Positions 7,536 through 16,552 of a stretch of 64,000 nt of DNA are shown in pieces. A program made the translations under genes and the position numbers. The stretch is taken from positions 372,001-436,000 of the forward strand of contig NZ_FNGY01000002.1 of the NCBI RefSeq assembly GCF_900103665.1, read 5' to 3'. Position 1 is the first letter of the stretch. The number at the start of each line of letters is the position of its first letter. The notes beneath the pieces were generated by a model. That model saw nothing but the letters and a program-made list of their open reading frames with translations. It did not search any database and was not told the DNA's origin. Origin of the DNA: Pedobacter steynii. GTDB taxonomy: Bacteria > Bacteroidota > Bacteroidia > Sphingobacteriales > Sphingobacteriaceae.

Positions 7536-9929
7536 TTATTTATACTTAAACCAGACCGTGGCTTTACAGTCTTTGTCGGCAATGGCTTTTACCCAATGGG
7601 CACTAAATCCGGCCGGAAAAACGTGGTTCAGGGTTTGTCCCGCTTTCAGCGCAAAAGTTTTATAAGTATAAAAGCCAGTCAGGTCGAAATTTATTTCCAG
7701 CGTGATATTAACATCTTTGTCGGCCGTAATAGAAACCGTTTTATGATCATAACCTGTCATCAGATAGGGTAAGGAAGCAGTTTTCGCTTTTACGTCGGTG
7801 TTTTTCCATACTCCGCCTTCGCCGACTGGTTTGCCCATTTTCCAGATATCATCTATAGCACCATACCATAGGCCATTGGTTCCTGTCCCAAAGTAATGGC
7901 CATCTGCTCCGGCATTCAGTTTTGTTCCGCTCAGCACCAATAATCCCCTCCAGGTACAAAAGTCAACGATTTTCTTTTTGTGTGTAGCAATAGGGCGGAT
8001 GGCTACCAGACCAGATTCGCGGCCTGCTTCATAAAATGTGCCCTGAATATTTAACATAAAGCGTTCCGATTCAATTTCTCTTTTTACTCTCGATGCAAAA
8101 GTTTCGTAAACACCAGAATTTAGTGGTAAGCGGAAGGTTCCTGTTTTGTCCTTAATCATTACCGAAGCATCATCAACAGTATAGGTCTTATCCAATGCCA
8201 GCAGTGCTTCCATCTGTTTTGTACTGTCGGCAATATTGGATACGACCTGTAATTTTTCATCAATTTCGCTGTACTGTTTTTTACTATTTGAAATGTTCAA
8301 TACCTGCAGGTTTTTGTTGTGTCCGGCTGGGCGTATTAAATTTTCATTTACAGCTACTTTCTCGTTGATGCCTGCAATTGAATTGAACATGGCATCCTGT
8401 TTCTCCTGCATTTTTCCGGTAAAGTGAAAAAATGCCGAAGCAGTACATGCTGCATCGGTCTTAAAACGTACCCAGTTTGCATTAAAATTTGCCGGGAATA
8501 TAAAATATTGATAGCCGTTTGCAGGAACTACGATCGTCTTATAATCTTCCCATTTGTTGTTTCCCGATTTATCCAGTTGTATCGTAAAACTTACGGTATG
8601 GTTTGAACTTTGTGCCAGATGCAAAACTTTATGGTCAAAGCCTTTTACCAGAAAAGGATCAGATACCTCAGCTGCTTTTACTTCATCTTTATCCCAAGGG
8701 CCTCCCCAGCCTGTAGCTCCGCCCCAGTTTTTTAGGTCGCTCCATTGGCCAAACCAAAGGTTAGACTGTGCGCGCCCGGCCATAGGGTTTTCCAATACCG
8801 TAGTTTCATCCGTAGCAAATACAATTTGGTTGTTCCAGCTGCAAAAATCAGGGATGTAACGTAAATGGCTGCTTACAGGAGTGATGCCTGCACTGTTGTT
8901 TCTGGAAAAGGTTTTTGGGAAATCGTATAACATGCCATGCATATCCATTAGCATTTTACCATTTCCAACCTCCCTGATTCTTGGCCATTCCGTATACCAG
9001 CCTCCTCTGTGATCGTAAGTACGGGCCGCTTTTGGCAAACGATAGGTATACCATTTCCCATCGTCCAGGAGTTTAAGCATGACCGAACGTTTGTCCCAGC
9101 CGATGCTCCAAAGCGGACTTTTATCTGTCGGCGAGCCGTATATACCTCCCGGACCGGTTACATCAGTAAACTGCCTGCGTGCGATGATCTTCCAGTCTTT
9201 ACCATCCCAGCTGGCCAAAACACCTTTATCCTCTTCGTTTTGAGGGAGGTCCCCAGCTTCAAGCATTTCCTTTTTTAACTTAAAAACAGCGTCTTCCCCA
9301 TTATTGGCAACTACCAATTGCTTTTGAGCAGTATATGCACCCTTGCCATGCCAACCTGGAACAGGCTTATTGAAAAGCTTTTTTACAGCGAGCGTGTGTA
9401 CATTAGCTTCATATAGCATGCCCTCCATATCATAAAAGTAAACCATGTTCGCGGGGTCAGTTAAATGTGCTGCGGTTGCAGTCATCCTTCCGGGCATCAC
9501 AGAAAAAGGAATGGTCCTTACTGTTCCCTTTTTATCGATGAAGTAATTGCTGGTAATCAATTGTCCGGATGCGTTATGGATCATCCTGTTCGCAGGTGTT
9601 CCGCCAATACTTTCAGGATGAATAGTGACGTTCAATTGATCATCCACACTATATAATTTATCAGAACTCCCTTTTGGCAGGTGAGGGGAATAAGTTACCA
9701 TCCATAATTTACCAGCCCAGGGGGTAATGGCGCCAATGCCATTTTCTCCGCCATCACCATTGGTTTTCCTTTTGCTTCCCGGCAAGGTCCAGCCTTCATT
9801 AAAAGTTGCCAGGTGGGGATATACACCACTTATCTGTAGGGGTTTTGCCGGGTTTTGTGCCATAACGTTGATCGCTAAAAAGGCAGCACTGACTACCACC
9901 GGTAGTTTGAGTTTAGAAATTTTCATCAA
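7536..9929 (-). CDS. secreted protein with internal beta-propeller-like repeat, function unknown
   Basis: 797-residue exported protein with a clear signal peptide (about 1-24, ending in VMAQ). I do not recognise an enzyme family. The mature part is rich in Trp/Gly beta strands that suggest propeller or sandwich folds (GKLWMVTYSPHL, LWSIGWDKRSVMLKLLDDGKW). Two C-terminal segments are related: about 325-503 and about 621-797. Each has a D-F-C-x-W element, an L-W-[FY]-G element, G-G-x-W, a G-[FY]-D-H-K element, and a closing H/N-W-V strand. That points to an internal duplication. It is single and divergent from the membrane regulator-like gene at 10123, next to SusC/SusD genes, so a role in glycan binding or processing is plausible but not shown. 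Confidence 0.75.
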   Translation of the reverse strand: MMKISKLKLPVVVSAAFLAINVMAQNPAKPLQISGVYPHLATFNEGWTLPGSKRKTNGDGGENGIGAITPWAGKLWMVTYSPHLPKGSSDKLYSVDDQLNVTIHPESIGGTPANRMIHNASGQLITSNYFIDKKGTVRTIPFSVMPGRMTATAAHLTDPANMVYFYDMEGMLYEANVHTLAVKKLFNKPVPGWHGKGAYTAQKQLVVANNGEDAVFKLKKEMLEAGDLPQNEEDKGVLASWDGKDWKIIARRQFTDVTGPGGIYGSPTDKSPLWSIGWDKRSVMLKLLDDGKWYTYRLPKAARTYDHRGGWYTEWPRIREVGNGKMLMDMHGMLYDFPKTFSRNNSAGITPVSSHLRYIPDFCSWNNQIVFATDETTVLENPMAGRAQSNLWFGQWSDLKNWGGATGWGGPWDKDEVKAAEVSDPFLVKGFDHKVLHLAQSSNHTVSFTIQLDKSGNNKWEDYKTIVVPANGYQYFIFPANFNANWVRFKTDAACTASAFFHFTGKMQEKQDAMFNSIAGINEKVAVNENLIRPAGHNKNLQVLNISNSKKQYSEIDEKLQVVSNIADSTKQMEALLALDKTYTVDDASVMIKDKTGTFRLPLNSGVYETFASRVKREIESERFMLNIQGTFYEAGRESGLVAIRPIATHKKKIVDFCTWRGLLVLSGTKLNAGADGHYFGTGTNGLWYGAIDDIWKMGKPVGEGGVWKNTDVKAKTASLPYLMTGYDHKTVSITADKDVNITLEINFDLTGFYTYKTFALKAGQTLNHVFPAGFSAHWVKAIADKDCKATVWFKYK

Positions 9930-10122
9930 TTATTAGGTTAATTCTTGTGTATTTTGTTTAGTTTCAGCCCTGACTTTTCAGCACCATTCTGATGATATTG
10001 AAATACTCAGCTTTTATGTAAATTTATAAGACGTCGACAAGCAAATCCTAAAAGCAGATACCCAAAGTGCCAACCAATATTATTCATAAGACAATAGGTT
10101 ATAAAACAGTATCTTATATTAA

Positions 10123-11430
10123 ATGAAAACCAATTCTGTACAAGCTGAAAACTCAGTTTTTTTTCAACAACTAGACATCTGCTGCCAGAAAATCGCGCAG
10201 AAGATTGGACAGGAAAATATAGCAGAATGGAAAAATAGTGACTATATCAGTCTTAACAGACTGTTGCACCGGGAAACGAAGGTTAATCTGAGTGAGAATA
10301 CTTTAAAAAGAATATTCGGAAAACTTAAAACATCCACAAGGTATTATCCGCAAAAGGCCACCAGAGATGCGCTGGCTCAGTTTATAGGTTTCCGGGATTG
10401 GTACGAATTTGAATTGCTCCATCAGGTAAGCGTAGAAAAACCTGTACCTGAGCAGGTCGGGACCGCGCAACCATCTCCGGCGAAACCGAAGGATAAAAAG
10501 AAAAAACAGACCTTTTATCTAAGTATGCTGGTTTTATTTGTTCTTGGCCTGGTTGGCCTGATTTATTTGTACACACAGCACAGTCAGGTTACCAATGTTC
10601 AACTGATTTGCCTTAACCCCAACGGACAAAGCCCGCACTCCGCCATTTTTAAACTGGGAGTAAAGGGAGCACTAAAAGAAGATCCTTCACTGTTCACTAT
10701 TGATTTTGCTGATGCAAGGTTACGAAGGGCAAAATTCAGTGACAGCCTGATTAATCATTATTATGAAACACCAGGCAGGTATTTTCCCGTTCTGTATTAT
10801 CGGGGTACCGCTTTAGATACCACCTCCGTGTATCTGCAAAGCGAGGGCTGGAGCAGTATTGCAACCTTACAGCACGATACAACCAGAGTCTATCCGATCC
10901 AAAGGAATGAATCGGAAAATGCCAGTTATCATCATGTTACTTCAACAGAGGTACTCCATGCCGGAGTAGATACGAGCAAAACTTTTTTTGTTTCTTTTGC
11001 GAATGTGAAGCCTACCAATATCAGTGCAGATCATCTTGAATTCAGCAGCTTTATTAAAACCTCTGCTAACCGGCCAGGCGTACGTTGTTCTCAAACCGAT
11101 ATCATTATTTATGGGGAAAAGGACTGGCATTCCTTCGGAATCATCAAGCCACAATGTGCTGCCTGGGCAGCATTTAAATTCTCCGAGCTGAGTCAGGATG
11201 GCGGGAAGACCGACCTGAGGGCGCTGGGGCATGACCTCAGTAAAGGCGGAAACCTTCGCGTCCGCATTGAAAATCAGAACGTTCATATTTTTATAAACAA
11301 TCGGGAAATTTTCAAAACCAGGTATACCCGGCCTATCGGTAAATTTATGGGAATAAAAATCGTGTTTGCCGGAATCGGTTCTTTCAGGGATTTTAAATTA
11401 CACGATCTTAAAACCGGAGAAATCTTTTAA
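10123..11430 (+). CDS. membrane-anchored regulator-like protein with periplasmic ligand-binding-like domain
   Basis: 435 residues with a one-component sensor layout. About 1-100 is cytoplasmic and helical, with an HTH-like stretch (LNRLLHRETKVNLSENTLKR, then a basic R-I-F-G-K-L-K and IGFRDWYEFELLH). A basic patch (KDKKKKQ) precedes one membrane helix at about 131-150, which predicts N-in/C-out topology. The periplasmic part (about 155-435) ends in a concanavalin/LamG-like pattern (LRVRIENQNVHIFINNREIF, MGIKIVFAGIGSFRDFKL) seen in carbohydrate-binding or keto-disaccharide-hydrolase-like folds. Same strand as and 274 bp upstream of the double SusC/SusD operon, divergent from the secreted protein gene. 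I infer control of one or both; the DNA-binding assignment is by pattern only. Confidence 0.7.
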   Translation: MKTNSVQAENSVFFQQLDICCQKIAQKIGQENIAEWKNSDYISLNRLLHRETKVNLSENTLKRIFGKLKTSTRYYPQKATRDALAQFIGFRDWYEFELLHQVSVEKPVPEQVGTAQPSPAKPKDKKKKQTFYLSMLVLFVLGLVGLIYLYTQHSQVTNVQLICLNPNGQSPHSAIFKLGVKGALKEDPSLFTIDFADARLRRAKFSDSLINHYYETPGRYFPVLYYRGTALDTTSVYLQSEGWSSIATLQHDTTRVYPIQRNESENASYHHVTSTEVLHAGVDTSKTFFVSFANVKPTNISADHLEFSSFIKTSANRPGVRCSQTDIIIYGEKDWHSFGIIKPQCAAWAAFKFSELSQDGGKTDLRALGHDLSKGGNLRVRIENQNVHIFINNREIFKTRYTRPIGKFMGIKIVFAGIGSFRDFKLHDLKTGEIF

Positions 11431-11704
11431 GTACCTCGAATATCATCGGCAATCGCCACAAAAATTCATGACTCCACATATGCAAGGGCAGGCTTGCTTG
11501 TACATTTGATTTGTTTTGCATGTTGTAAGTGTCTTGTATTCAGTGTTTTGTTGTGTACAATCTTTTGCTTGTTCTTTTGGATAATGCGATTCAATCTTTA
11601 TTGCCCTGATCCGGGGTAGATTTACTTCAAGAGGATAGGGCTGGGATCATGAACCCCGAAAACGGTTGCTCATCCGAAAACAACCAAATACCAAAACCAA
11701 ACAA

Positions 11705-14700
11705 ATGAATAAAATTTTTACCAGATTCTTAACCGGCTTGGTAACTGTTCAAATCGTTGCATCCGGCTTTCATGCCTATGGAAATGCACATTTTGTTCCA
11801 GGCAAAACAGGGGGACTGGAAATCCCCAAAAACATTTTTTTTAAGCCCATTAAGGGGAAAATTACCGACGAGAAAGGTTTAGGCCTTCCCGGGGCAACGG
11901 TGACTGTAAAAGGAACCAAAAGAGCGGTCGGCACAGACAGTAAGGGCCAGTTCAGCATCGAAGCGAATGCCGGGGATGTGCTGCTGGTTACTTTTACAGG
12001 TTACGTAACGGCGGAAATCAGGATTTCATCTCAGGAGAACGTTAGTTTGATGCTTAAAGAAGACAATAGTGAGCTCAATGAGGTGGTGGTGGTCGGTTTC
12101 GGTCAGCAGAAAAAGATCAGTGTTACCGCTGCGATATCTACCGTATCCTCTAAAGATCTGAAGCAATCGCCTGTGGCCAACCTGAGCAATGCAATGATGG
12201 GGCGTTTGCCGGGTTTAATCGGACAGCAGACCTCAGGTGATCCTGGCAGGGACGCCGCAACTTTATTAATCAGGGGGCAGGGGACTTACAACAACGCCTC
12301 TCCACTGGTTTTGGTGGATGGTATTGAACGTAGCTTCAATACTATAGACCCAAATGAAGTAGAGAACATCAGTATCTTAAAAGATGCTTCCGCTACAGCA
12401 GTATATGGTGTAAGGGGAGCAAACGGCGTGATTTTAGTGACCACCAGACGTGGTGCATTAGGCAAGACTGTGGTGAACATTACCGGAAATAATGCCATAC
12501 AAGAGCCTACCCGTTTACCCAATTACCTGGATGCTTACAATTACTCGCTGTTGTTAAATGAAGCCTATGCCAATGAGGGGAAAGGGGCTTTTTTTGCGTA
12601 CAGTCAGACAGATTTAGAGGGCTATAAAAATCATACAGATCCATATCTATATCCGGATGTAGACTATATGAAAGAGTTTCTAAAACCTGTTGCACAGCAA
12701 TACACGATTAATGCGAACGTATCCGGGGGTACTAAAATTGCCAAATATTTTGTTTCGGGCAGCTATTTTTCACAGGATGGTTTGTATAAACATACCGGCA
12801 CAGATGAAAATGCTTTTAACGGTGATTTAAACTACAACCGCTATAATTTCCGGTCTAATGTTGATCTGGATGTGACCCCGAGTTTGCGCATATCGGCAAA
12901 TTTTGCCGCAAGGGCAGAAACAAGGAACGGGCCTGCGTCGTCAACATCAACCTTGTTCAGTTCACTGGTTGCTTTTCCTCCCAATAGCGCGCCCTTAACC
13001 AACCCTGATGGTACTTATGGTTACAACTTCAGGCAGGCCAATGTATTGGCGCAGTTCAGGTCGGGTTTTTCTAAAGAATATAACAACAAATTAGAGGGGA
13101 CAGTGGTCCTGGATTATAAATTGACTTCCTTGCTTAAAGGTCTAAGTTTTAAGACGAATTTATCCTTTACCAATGAATATATACATACCATTACCCGTTC
13201 TTATGCCGACTATTTAAAATATAAAATATTAGGTAAAAATCCTGATGGGACGTATATCTATAGCGAAGCTGCAGGAGCTTATAACCCAACACTAGGCTTC
13301 TCCCAGGCTTTTGATCCTGATGTGGCCAGAACTGCTTATGTAGAAGCAGGGTTAAATTACACGAATAGTTTTGGGAAAAACACAGTAACGGGCTTAATTT
13401 TAGCAAACAGAAGCAGGAAAATAAGAAACAACGCGGCTTACGACTGGCCATTTTCTTATCAGGGGATTGTAGGCAGGGTTACTTATAATTATGACGACAG
13501 GTATTTTGCGGAGGCAAATTTAGGTTACAATGGCTCCGAAAATTTCCCGACGGATAAGAAATATGGGCTTTTTCCATCTATATCTGCCGGCTGGGTACTC
13601 TCTAATGAAGCTTTTTTAAAGCCAGTCAAATGGATTAGTTTATTAAAATTCAGGGGCTCTTACGGACAGGTGGGGAACGATAAATATGGAGAGGAAACCA
13701 ATGCAACCGACCGCTTTTTGTTTATTCAAAACTCTTTCACCACCGGTTCCGGTTATTCGTTCGGTTTAACAAACAACAATGCCGTAGCAGGTTTTACAGA
13801 GGGCGCATTCGGAAATCCAATTGTGACCTGGGAAAAAGCCAACAAAGCCAATATTGGTTTGGAAAGTACTTTTTTTAACAACAAAATCACGTTGAATGCA
13901 GATGTGTTCTACGATAAGCGAAATAACATTTTAACGAGGTATGGGAATATCCCTGCCACTTTTGGGCAGACCTCACCAATTGTTAACCTCGGCACCGTAG
14001 AAAACAAAGGATATGAGCTGGAGCTGGGCTATAATAATAAAATAAACAGCTTTGGTTATACCATTAAAGCTAATTTCAACTATGCCCGTAATAAGATCAT
14101 TTTCAGAGATGAACCTCAGACAAAATATCCCTGGATGCGCCGTACAGGACAAGCGATCAGACAACTTTGGGGTTACCAGACCGCAGGTTTCTTTAACAGC
14201 GAAGCCGAAATAGAGGGCTGGGCCAAAACCACTTTTGATCCGGGGCCACTGGGCAAACTGCAACCAGGTGATTTTAAGTATGTAGATCAAAATGGGGATG
14301 GCCTGATTGACATTTACGATCAGGTACCTATTGGCAACCCAACCACCCCTGTGCTGACCTTTGGTGGTACGATAGGTTTTAACTATAAAAACTTCGATTT
14401 TAGTCTGTTAATACAAGGAGCCGGAAAGACATCGATGCGGCGGACGCTGGAAGCCGCCTACGAATTTTTTAACAAAGGTAAGGTGATGGACCTGCATTTA
14501 GGAAGGTGGACGCCAGCTACTGCTGCAACGGCTACTTACCCGCGCTTATCCTCTTCTCCAAGTGCTGGTCAGCACAATTATGTGGACAACGACTTTTTCT
14601 TAATTGATGCAGGATACCTGCGCATCAAATCAGCGGAGCTGGGTTACACTTTGCCAAATGGCTGGATAGAAAAAATAGGCTTGAAAAATGCCAGGATCTA

Positions 14701-14827
14701 TGCCAGTGGATTCAACTTATACACCTGGGATAAAATAGACTATTTAGATCCGGAGAATAGGGATTTAAGGGCCTGGTACTATCCACAACAACGCATCTTT
14801 AATTTCGGTGCCAGTGTTTCTTTCTAA
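11705..14827 (+). CDS. SusC/RagA family TonB-dependent outer membrane protein
   Basis: Complete 1040-residue SusC-type porin without an STN domain. Order: signal peptide (about 1-27), carboxypeptidase-D-like domain (about 50-125, GKITDEKGLGLPGATVTVKG), canonical TonB box (ELNEVVVVGFG), plug (LVLVDGIERSF, ATAVYGVRGANGVILVTTRRG) and a 22-strand-type barrel ending in the aromatic FNFGASVSF. A TTG at 11666 would extend it by 13 residues, but the ATG at 11705 directly precedes a normal signal sequence. The SusD gene follows after 17 bp. First gene of a four-gene SusC-SusD-SusC-SusD operon. Without an STN domain, control is probably from the nearby regulator rather than by sigma/FecR. Confidence 0.95.
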   Translation: MNKIFTRFLTGLVTVQIVASGFHAYGNAHFVPGKTGGLEIPKNIFFKPIKGKITDEKGLGLPGATVTVKGTKRAVGTDSKGQFSIEANAGDVLLVTFTGYVTAEIRISSQENVSLMLKEDNSELNEVVVVGFGQQKKISVTAAISTVSSKDLKQSPVANLSNAMMGRLPGLIGQQTSGDPGRDAATLLIRGQGTYNNASPLVLVDGIERSFNTIDPNEVENISILKDASATAVYGVRGANGVILVTTRRGALGKTVVNITGNNAIQEPTRLPNYLDAYNYSLLLNEAYANEGKGAFFAYSQTDLEGYKNHTDPYLYPDVDYMKEFLKPVAQQYTINANVSGGTKIAKYFVSGSYFSQDGLYKHTGTDENAFNGDLNYNRYNFRSNVDLDVTPSLRISANFAARAETRNGPASSTSTLFSSLVAFPPNSAPLTNPDGTYGYNFRQANVLAQFRSGFSKEYNNKLEGTVVLDYKLTSLLKGLSFKTNLSFTNEYIHTITRSYADYLKYKILGKNPDGTYIYSEAAGAYNPTLGFSQAFDPDVARTAYVEAGLNYTNSFGKNTVTGLILANRSRKIRNNAAYDWPFSYQGIVGRVTYNYDDRYFAEANLGYNGSENFPTDKKYGLFPSISAGWVLSNEAFLKPVKWISLLKFRGSYGQVGNDKYGEETNATDRFLFIQNSFTTGSGYSFGLTNNNAVAGFTEGAFGNPIVTWEKANKANIGLESTFFNNKITLNADVFYDKRNNILTRYGNIPATFGQTSPIVNLGTVENKGYELELGYNNKINSFGYTIKANFNYARNKIIFRDEPQTKYPWMRRTGQAIRQLWGYQTAGFFNSEAEIEGWAKTTFDPGPLGKLQPGDFKYVDQNGDGLIDIYDQVPIGNPTTPVLTFGGTIGFNYKNFDFSLLIQGAGKTSMRRTLEAAYEFFNKGKVMDLHLGRWTPATAATATYPRLSSSPSAGQHNYVDNDFFLIDAGYLRIKSAELGYTLPNGWIEKIGLKNARIYASGFNLYTWDKIDYLDPENRDLRAWYYPQQRIFNFGASVSF

Positions 14828-14844
14828 CCTAAAAGACTAAGAAA

Positions 14845-16530
14845 ATGAAAAGAACAACCATATATACTTTACTGTTTTTAATTCCGGTATTGCTATTCAG
14901 CGCTTGTAAAAAGGATTTTTTATCGGCTCCTCCGGTAAATTCTATCGATGCTAAAGCCATTTTTAGCAATCAGGTACAAACTGCTGGTTTTTTAGCTAAT
15001 ATTTATTCAGAACTGGCAGGTGGTCCTGATGAATTCGGGGCAGGTACAGGATTTACCAATATGTGTGATGAAGCGGAGGCCGGCTACCCTTATTATGCCT
15101 CTAATGCCAGCAACATTGGTTCATTTAACGGGGGTAACAACCCGGATAATGCGACATTAACTAATAATTACCGCAAAATCAGAAAGTGTAACATCATGCT
15201 TTCCAATAAAGAGCTGATGACCTTCAGTCCTGAAGTAAAAACGCAATACCTGGCAGAAGCCCGTTTCTTAAGAGCCTTCTTTTTTACTGAACTCGTACGG
15301 AAGTTCGGAGGAATGCCTATTGTAACCTCGCCTGTAGATTATGAGCAGATTAAAGATTTTGATGCACAGGCCGAACTTAAGAAAAAGATCAAACGGAACA
15401 GCTATGAAGAATGTGTGACATTCATCGTTAAGCAACTTGATTCCGCTGCTGCTGACCTGAGCTGGTCGCCGGCCGGAGATTTGGAAAGAGGAAGGGTAAC
15501 CCGTGCTGCTTGTTTAGCCCTTAAGGCAAAAGTGCTGCTGTATGCAGCGAGCCCCCTGTTTAACGGATCAGGAGATGAGATCACAGGTTACGCCACAGCA
15601 GATGCCAACCGCTGGGTAACGGCCCGTGATGCAGCCCGTGATTTTTTTGTTCAAAATGCAGCAGGCGCCAATTGGTATGGTCTTTATGAAGGTGGTTTTG
15701 GTAAACTGTTTACGGAATCCAGAGACCCTAACAACAAAGAAATTATCTGGTACAGACAAGGTTCCAGTCAGGACAACACCTATTTCAACCCACCAAACCG
15801 ATTGGGTGGTTTTACAGGCTTTGATGTTTCACTCAATCTGGTAGATAAGTTTGAAATGAAATCAGGCTTGCCGATCAACGCAACTGGTTCAGGTTATAAC
15901 GAACAGCAATGGTGGGTAGATCGTGATCCGCGTTTGGCTTTTAGTGTGTTAAGGAATGGCGATTTGTGGAGAGGAAACACGATGGAATTCTGGATCAAAG
16001 ATGTTTCGAACAACAACCTGCCGGGTTTGGACTGGGGGAGCCAAAACAAAACGGGCATGACCATTAAGAAATTTCAACGCCCTGATAACGGAACCATTGT
16101 GACCAAATACCATTATATCCGATTGGCTGAAGTATACCTCATGCTTGCTGAAGCTGCAAACGAAGTTGATGGGCCCACTGCAGAAGTTTATGCCGCGGTG
16201 AATGCGGTAAGAAACAGACCTACGGTTGGTATGCCGGCTTTACCTGCAGGCTTAACCAAAGAGCAGATGCGCTCCCGTATTCAGAATGAAAGGGCGGTAG
16301 AACTGGCCTTTGAAAATCAACGTTATTTTGACGTCAGACGCTGGAAGATTGCCGAACAAACCGATAACGGCCCTTTTCAGGGATTTGAAATTGAGAAAAA
16401 TGGTGCTGTGATCAAGCATACCCGTTATACGCTGGAGATCAGGAAGTTTTTCCCAAGGATGTACCTGTACCCGATACCTGAGGTAGAGATCTTTAAAGGA
16501 GCAAACATTACACAAAATCCAGGTTACTGA
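14845..16530 (+). CDS. RagB/SusD family nutrient-uptake lipoprotein
   Basis: Surface lipoprotein that caps the upstream SusC and binds its ligand. Lipobox LLFSACKKD places the lipidated Cys at about residue 20. The 561 residues show SusD features: an N-terminal SusD-like region with TPR-type helices (NYRKIRKCNIML, QYLAEARFLRAFFFTELVRK) and a C-terminal SusD domain (HYIRLAEVYLMLAEAANEV, IQNERAVELAFENQRYFDVR, LYPIPEVEIF). Length is normal. It lies 17 bp after the SusC stop and 22 bp before the second SusC start. Confidence 0.95.
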   Translation: MKRTTIYTLLFLIPVLLFSACKKDFLSAPPVNSIDAKAIFSNQVQTAGFLANIYSELAGGPDEFGAGTGFTNMCDEAEAGYPYYASNASNIGSFNGGNNPDNATLTNNYRKIRKCNIMLSNKELMTFSPEVKTQYLAEARFLRAFFFTELVRKFGGMPIVTSPVDYEQIKDFDAQAELKKKIKRNSYEECVTFIVKQLDSAAADLSWSPAGDLERGRVTRAACLALKAKVLLYAASPLFNGSGDEITGYATADANRWVTARDAARDFFVQNAAGANWYGLYEGGFGKLFTESRDPNNKEIIWYRQGSSQDNTYFNPPNRLGGFTGFDVSLNLVDKFEMKSGLPINATGSGYNEQQWWVDRDPRLAFSVLRNGDLWRGNTMEFWIKDVSNNNLPGLDWGSQNKTGMTIKKFQRPDNGTIVTKYHYIRLAEVYLMLAEAANEVDGPTAEVYAAVNAVRNRPTVGMPALPAGLTKEQMRSRIQNERAVELAFENQRYFDVRRWKIAEQTDNGPFQGFEIEKNGAVIKHTRYTLEIRKFFPRMYLYPIPEVEIFKGANITQNPGY

Positions 16531-16552
16531 TTTTTAACGCTTAACGATTTTT

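Noticed and set aside
11666..11704. Upstream extension of the first SusC gene
   Set aside because: It needs a TTG start and puts 13 residues before a complete signal peptide starting at the ATG at 11705.
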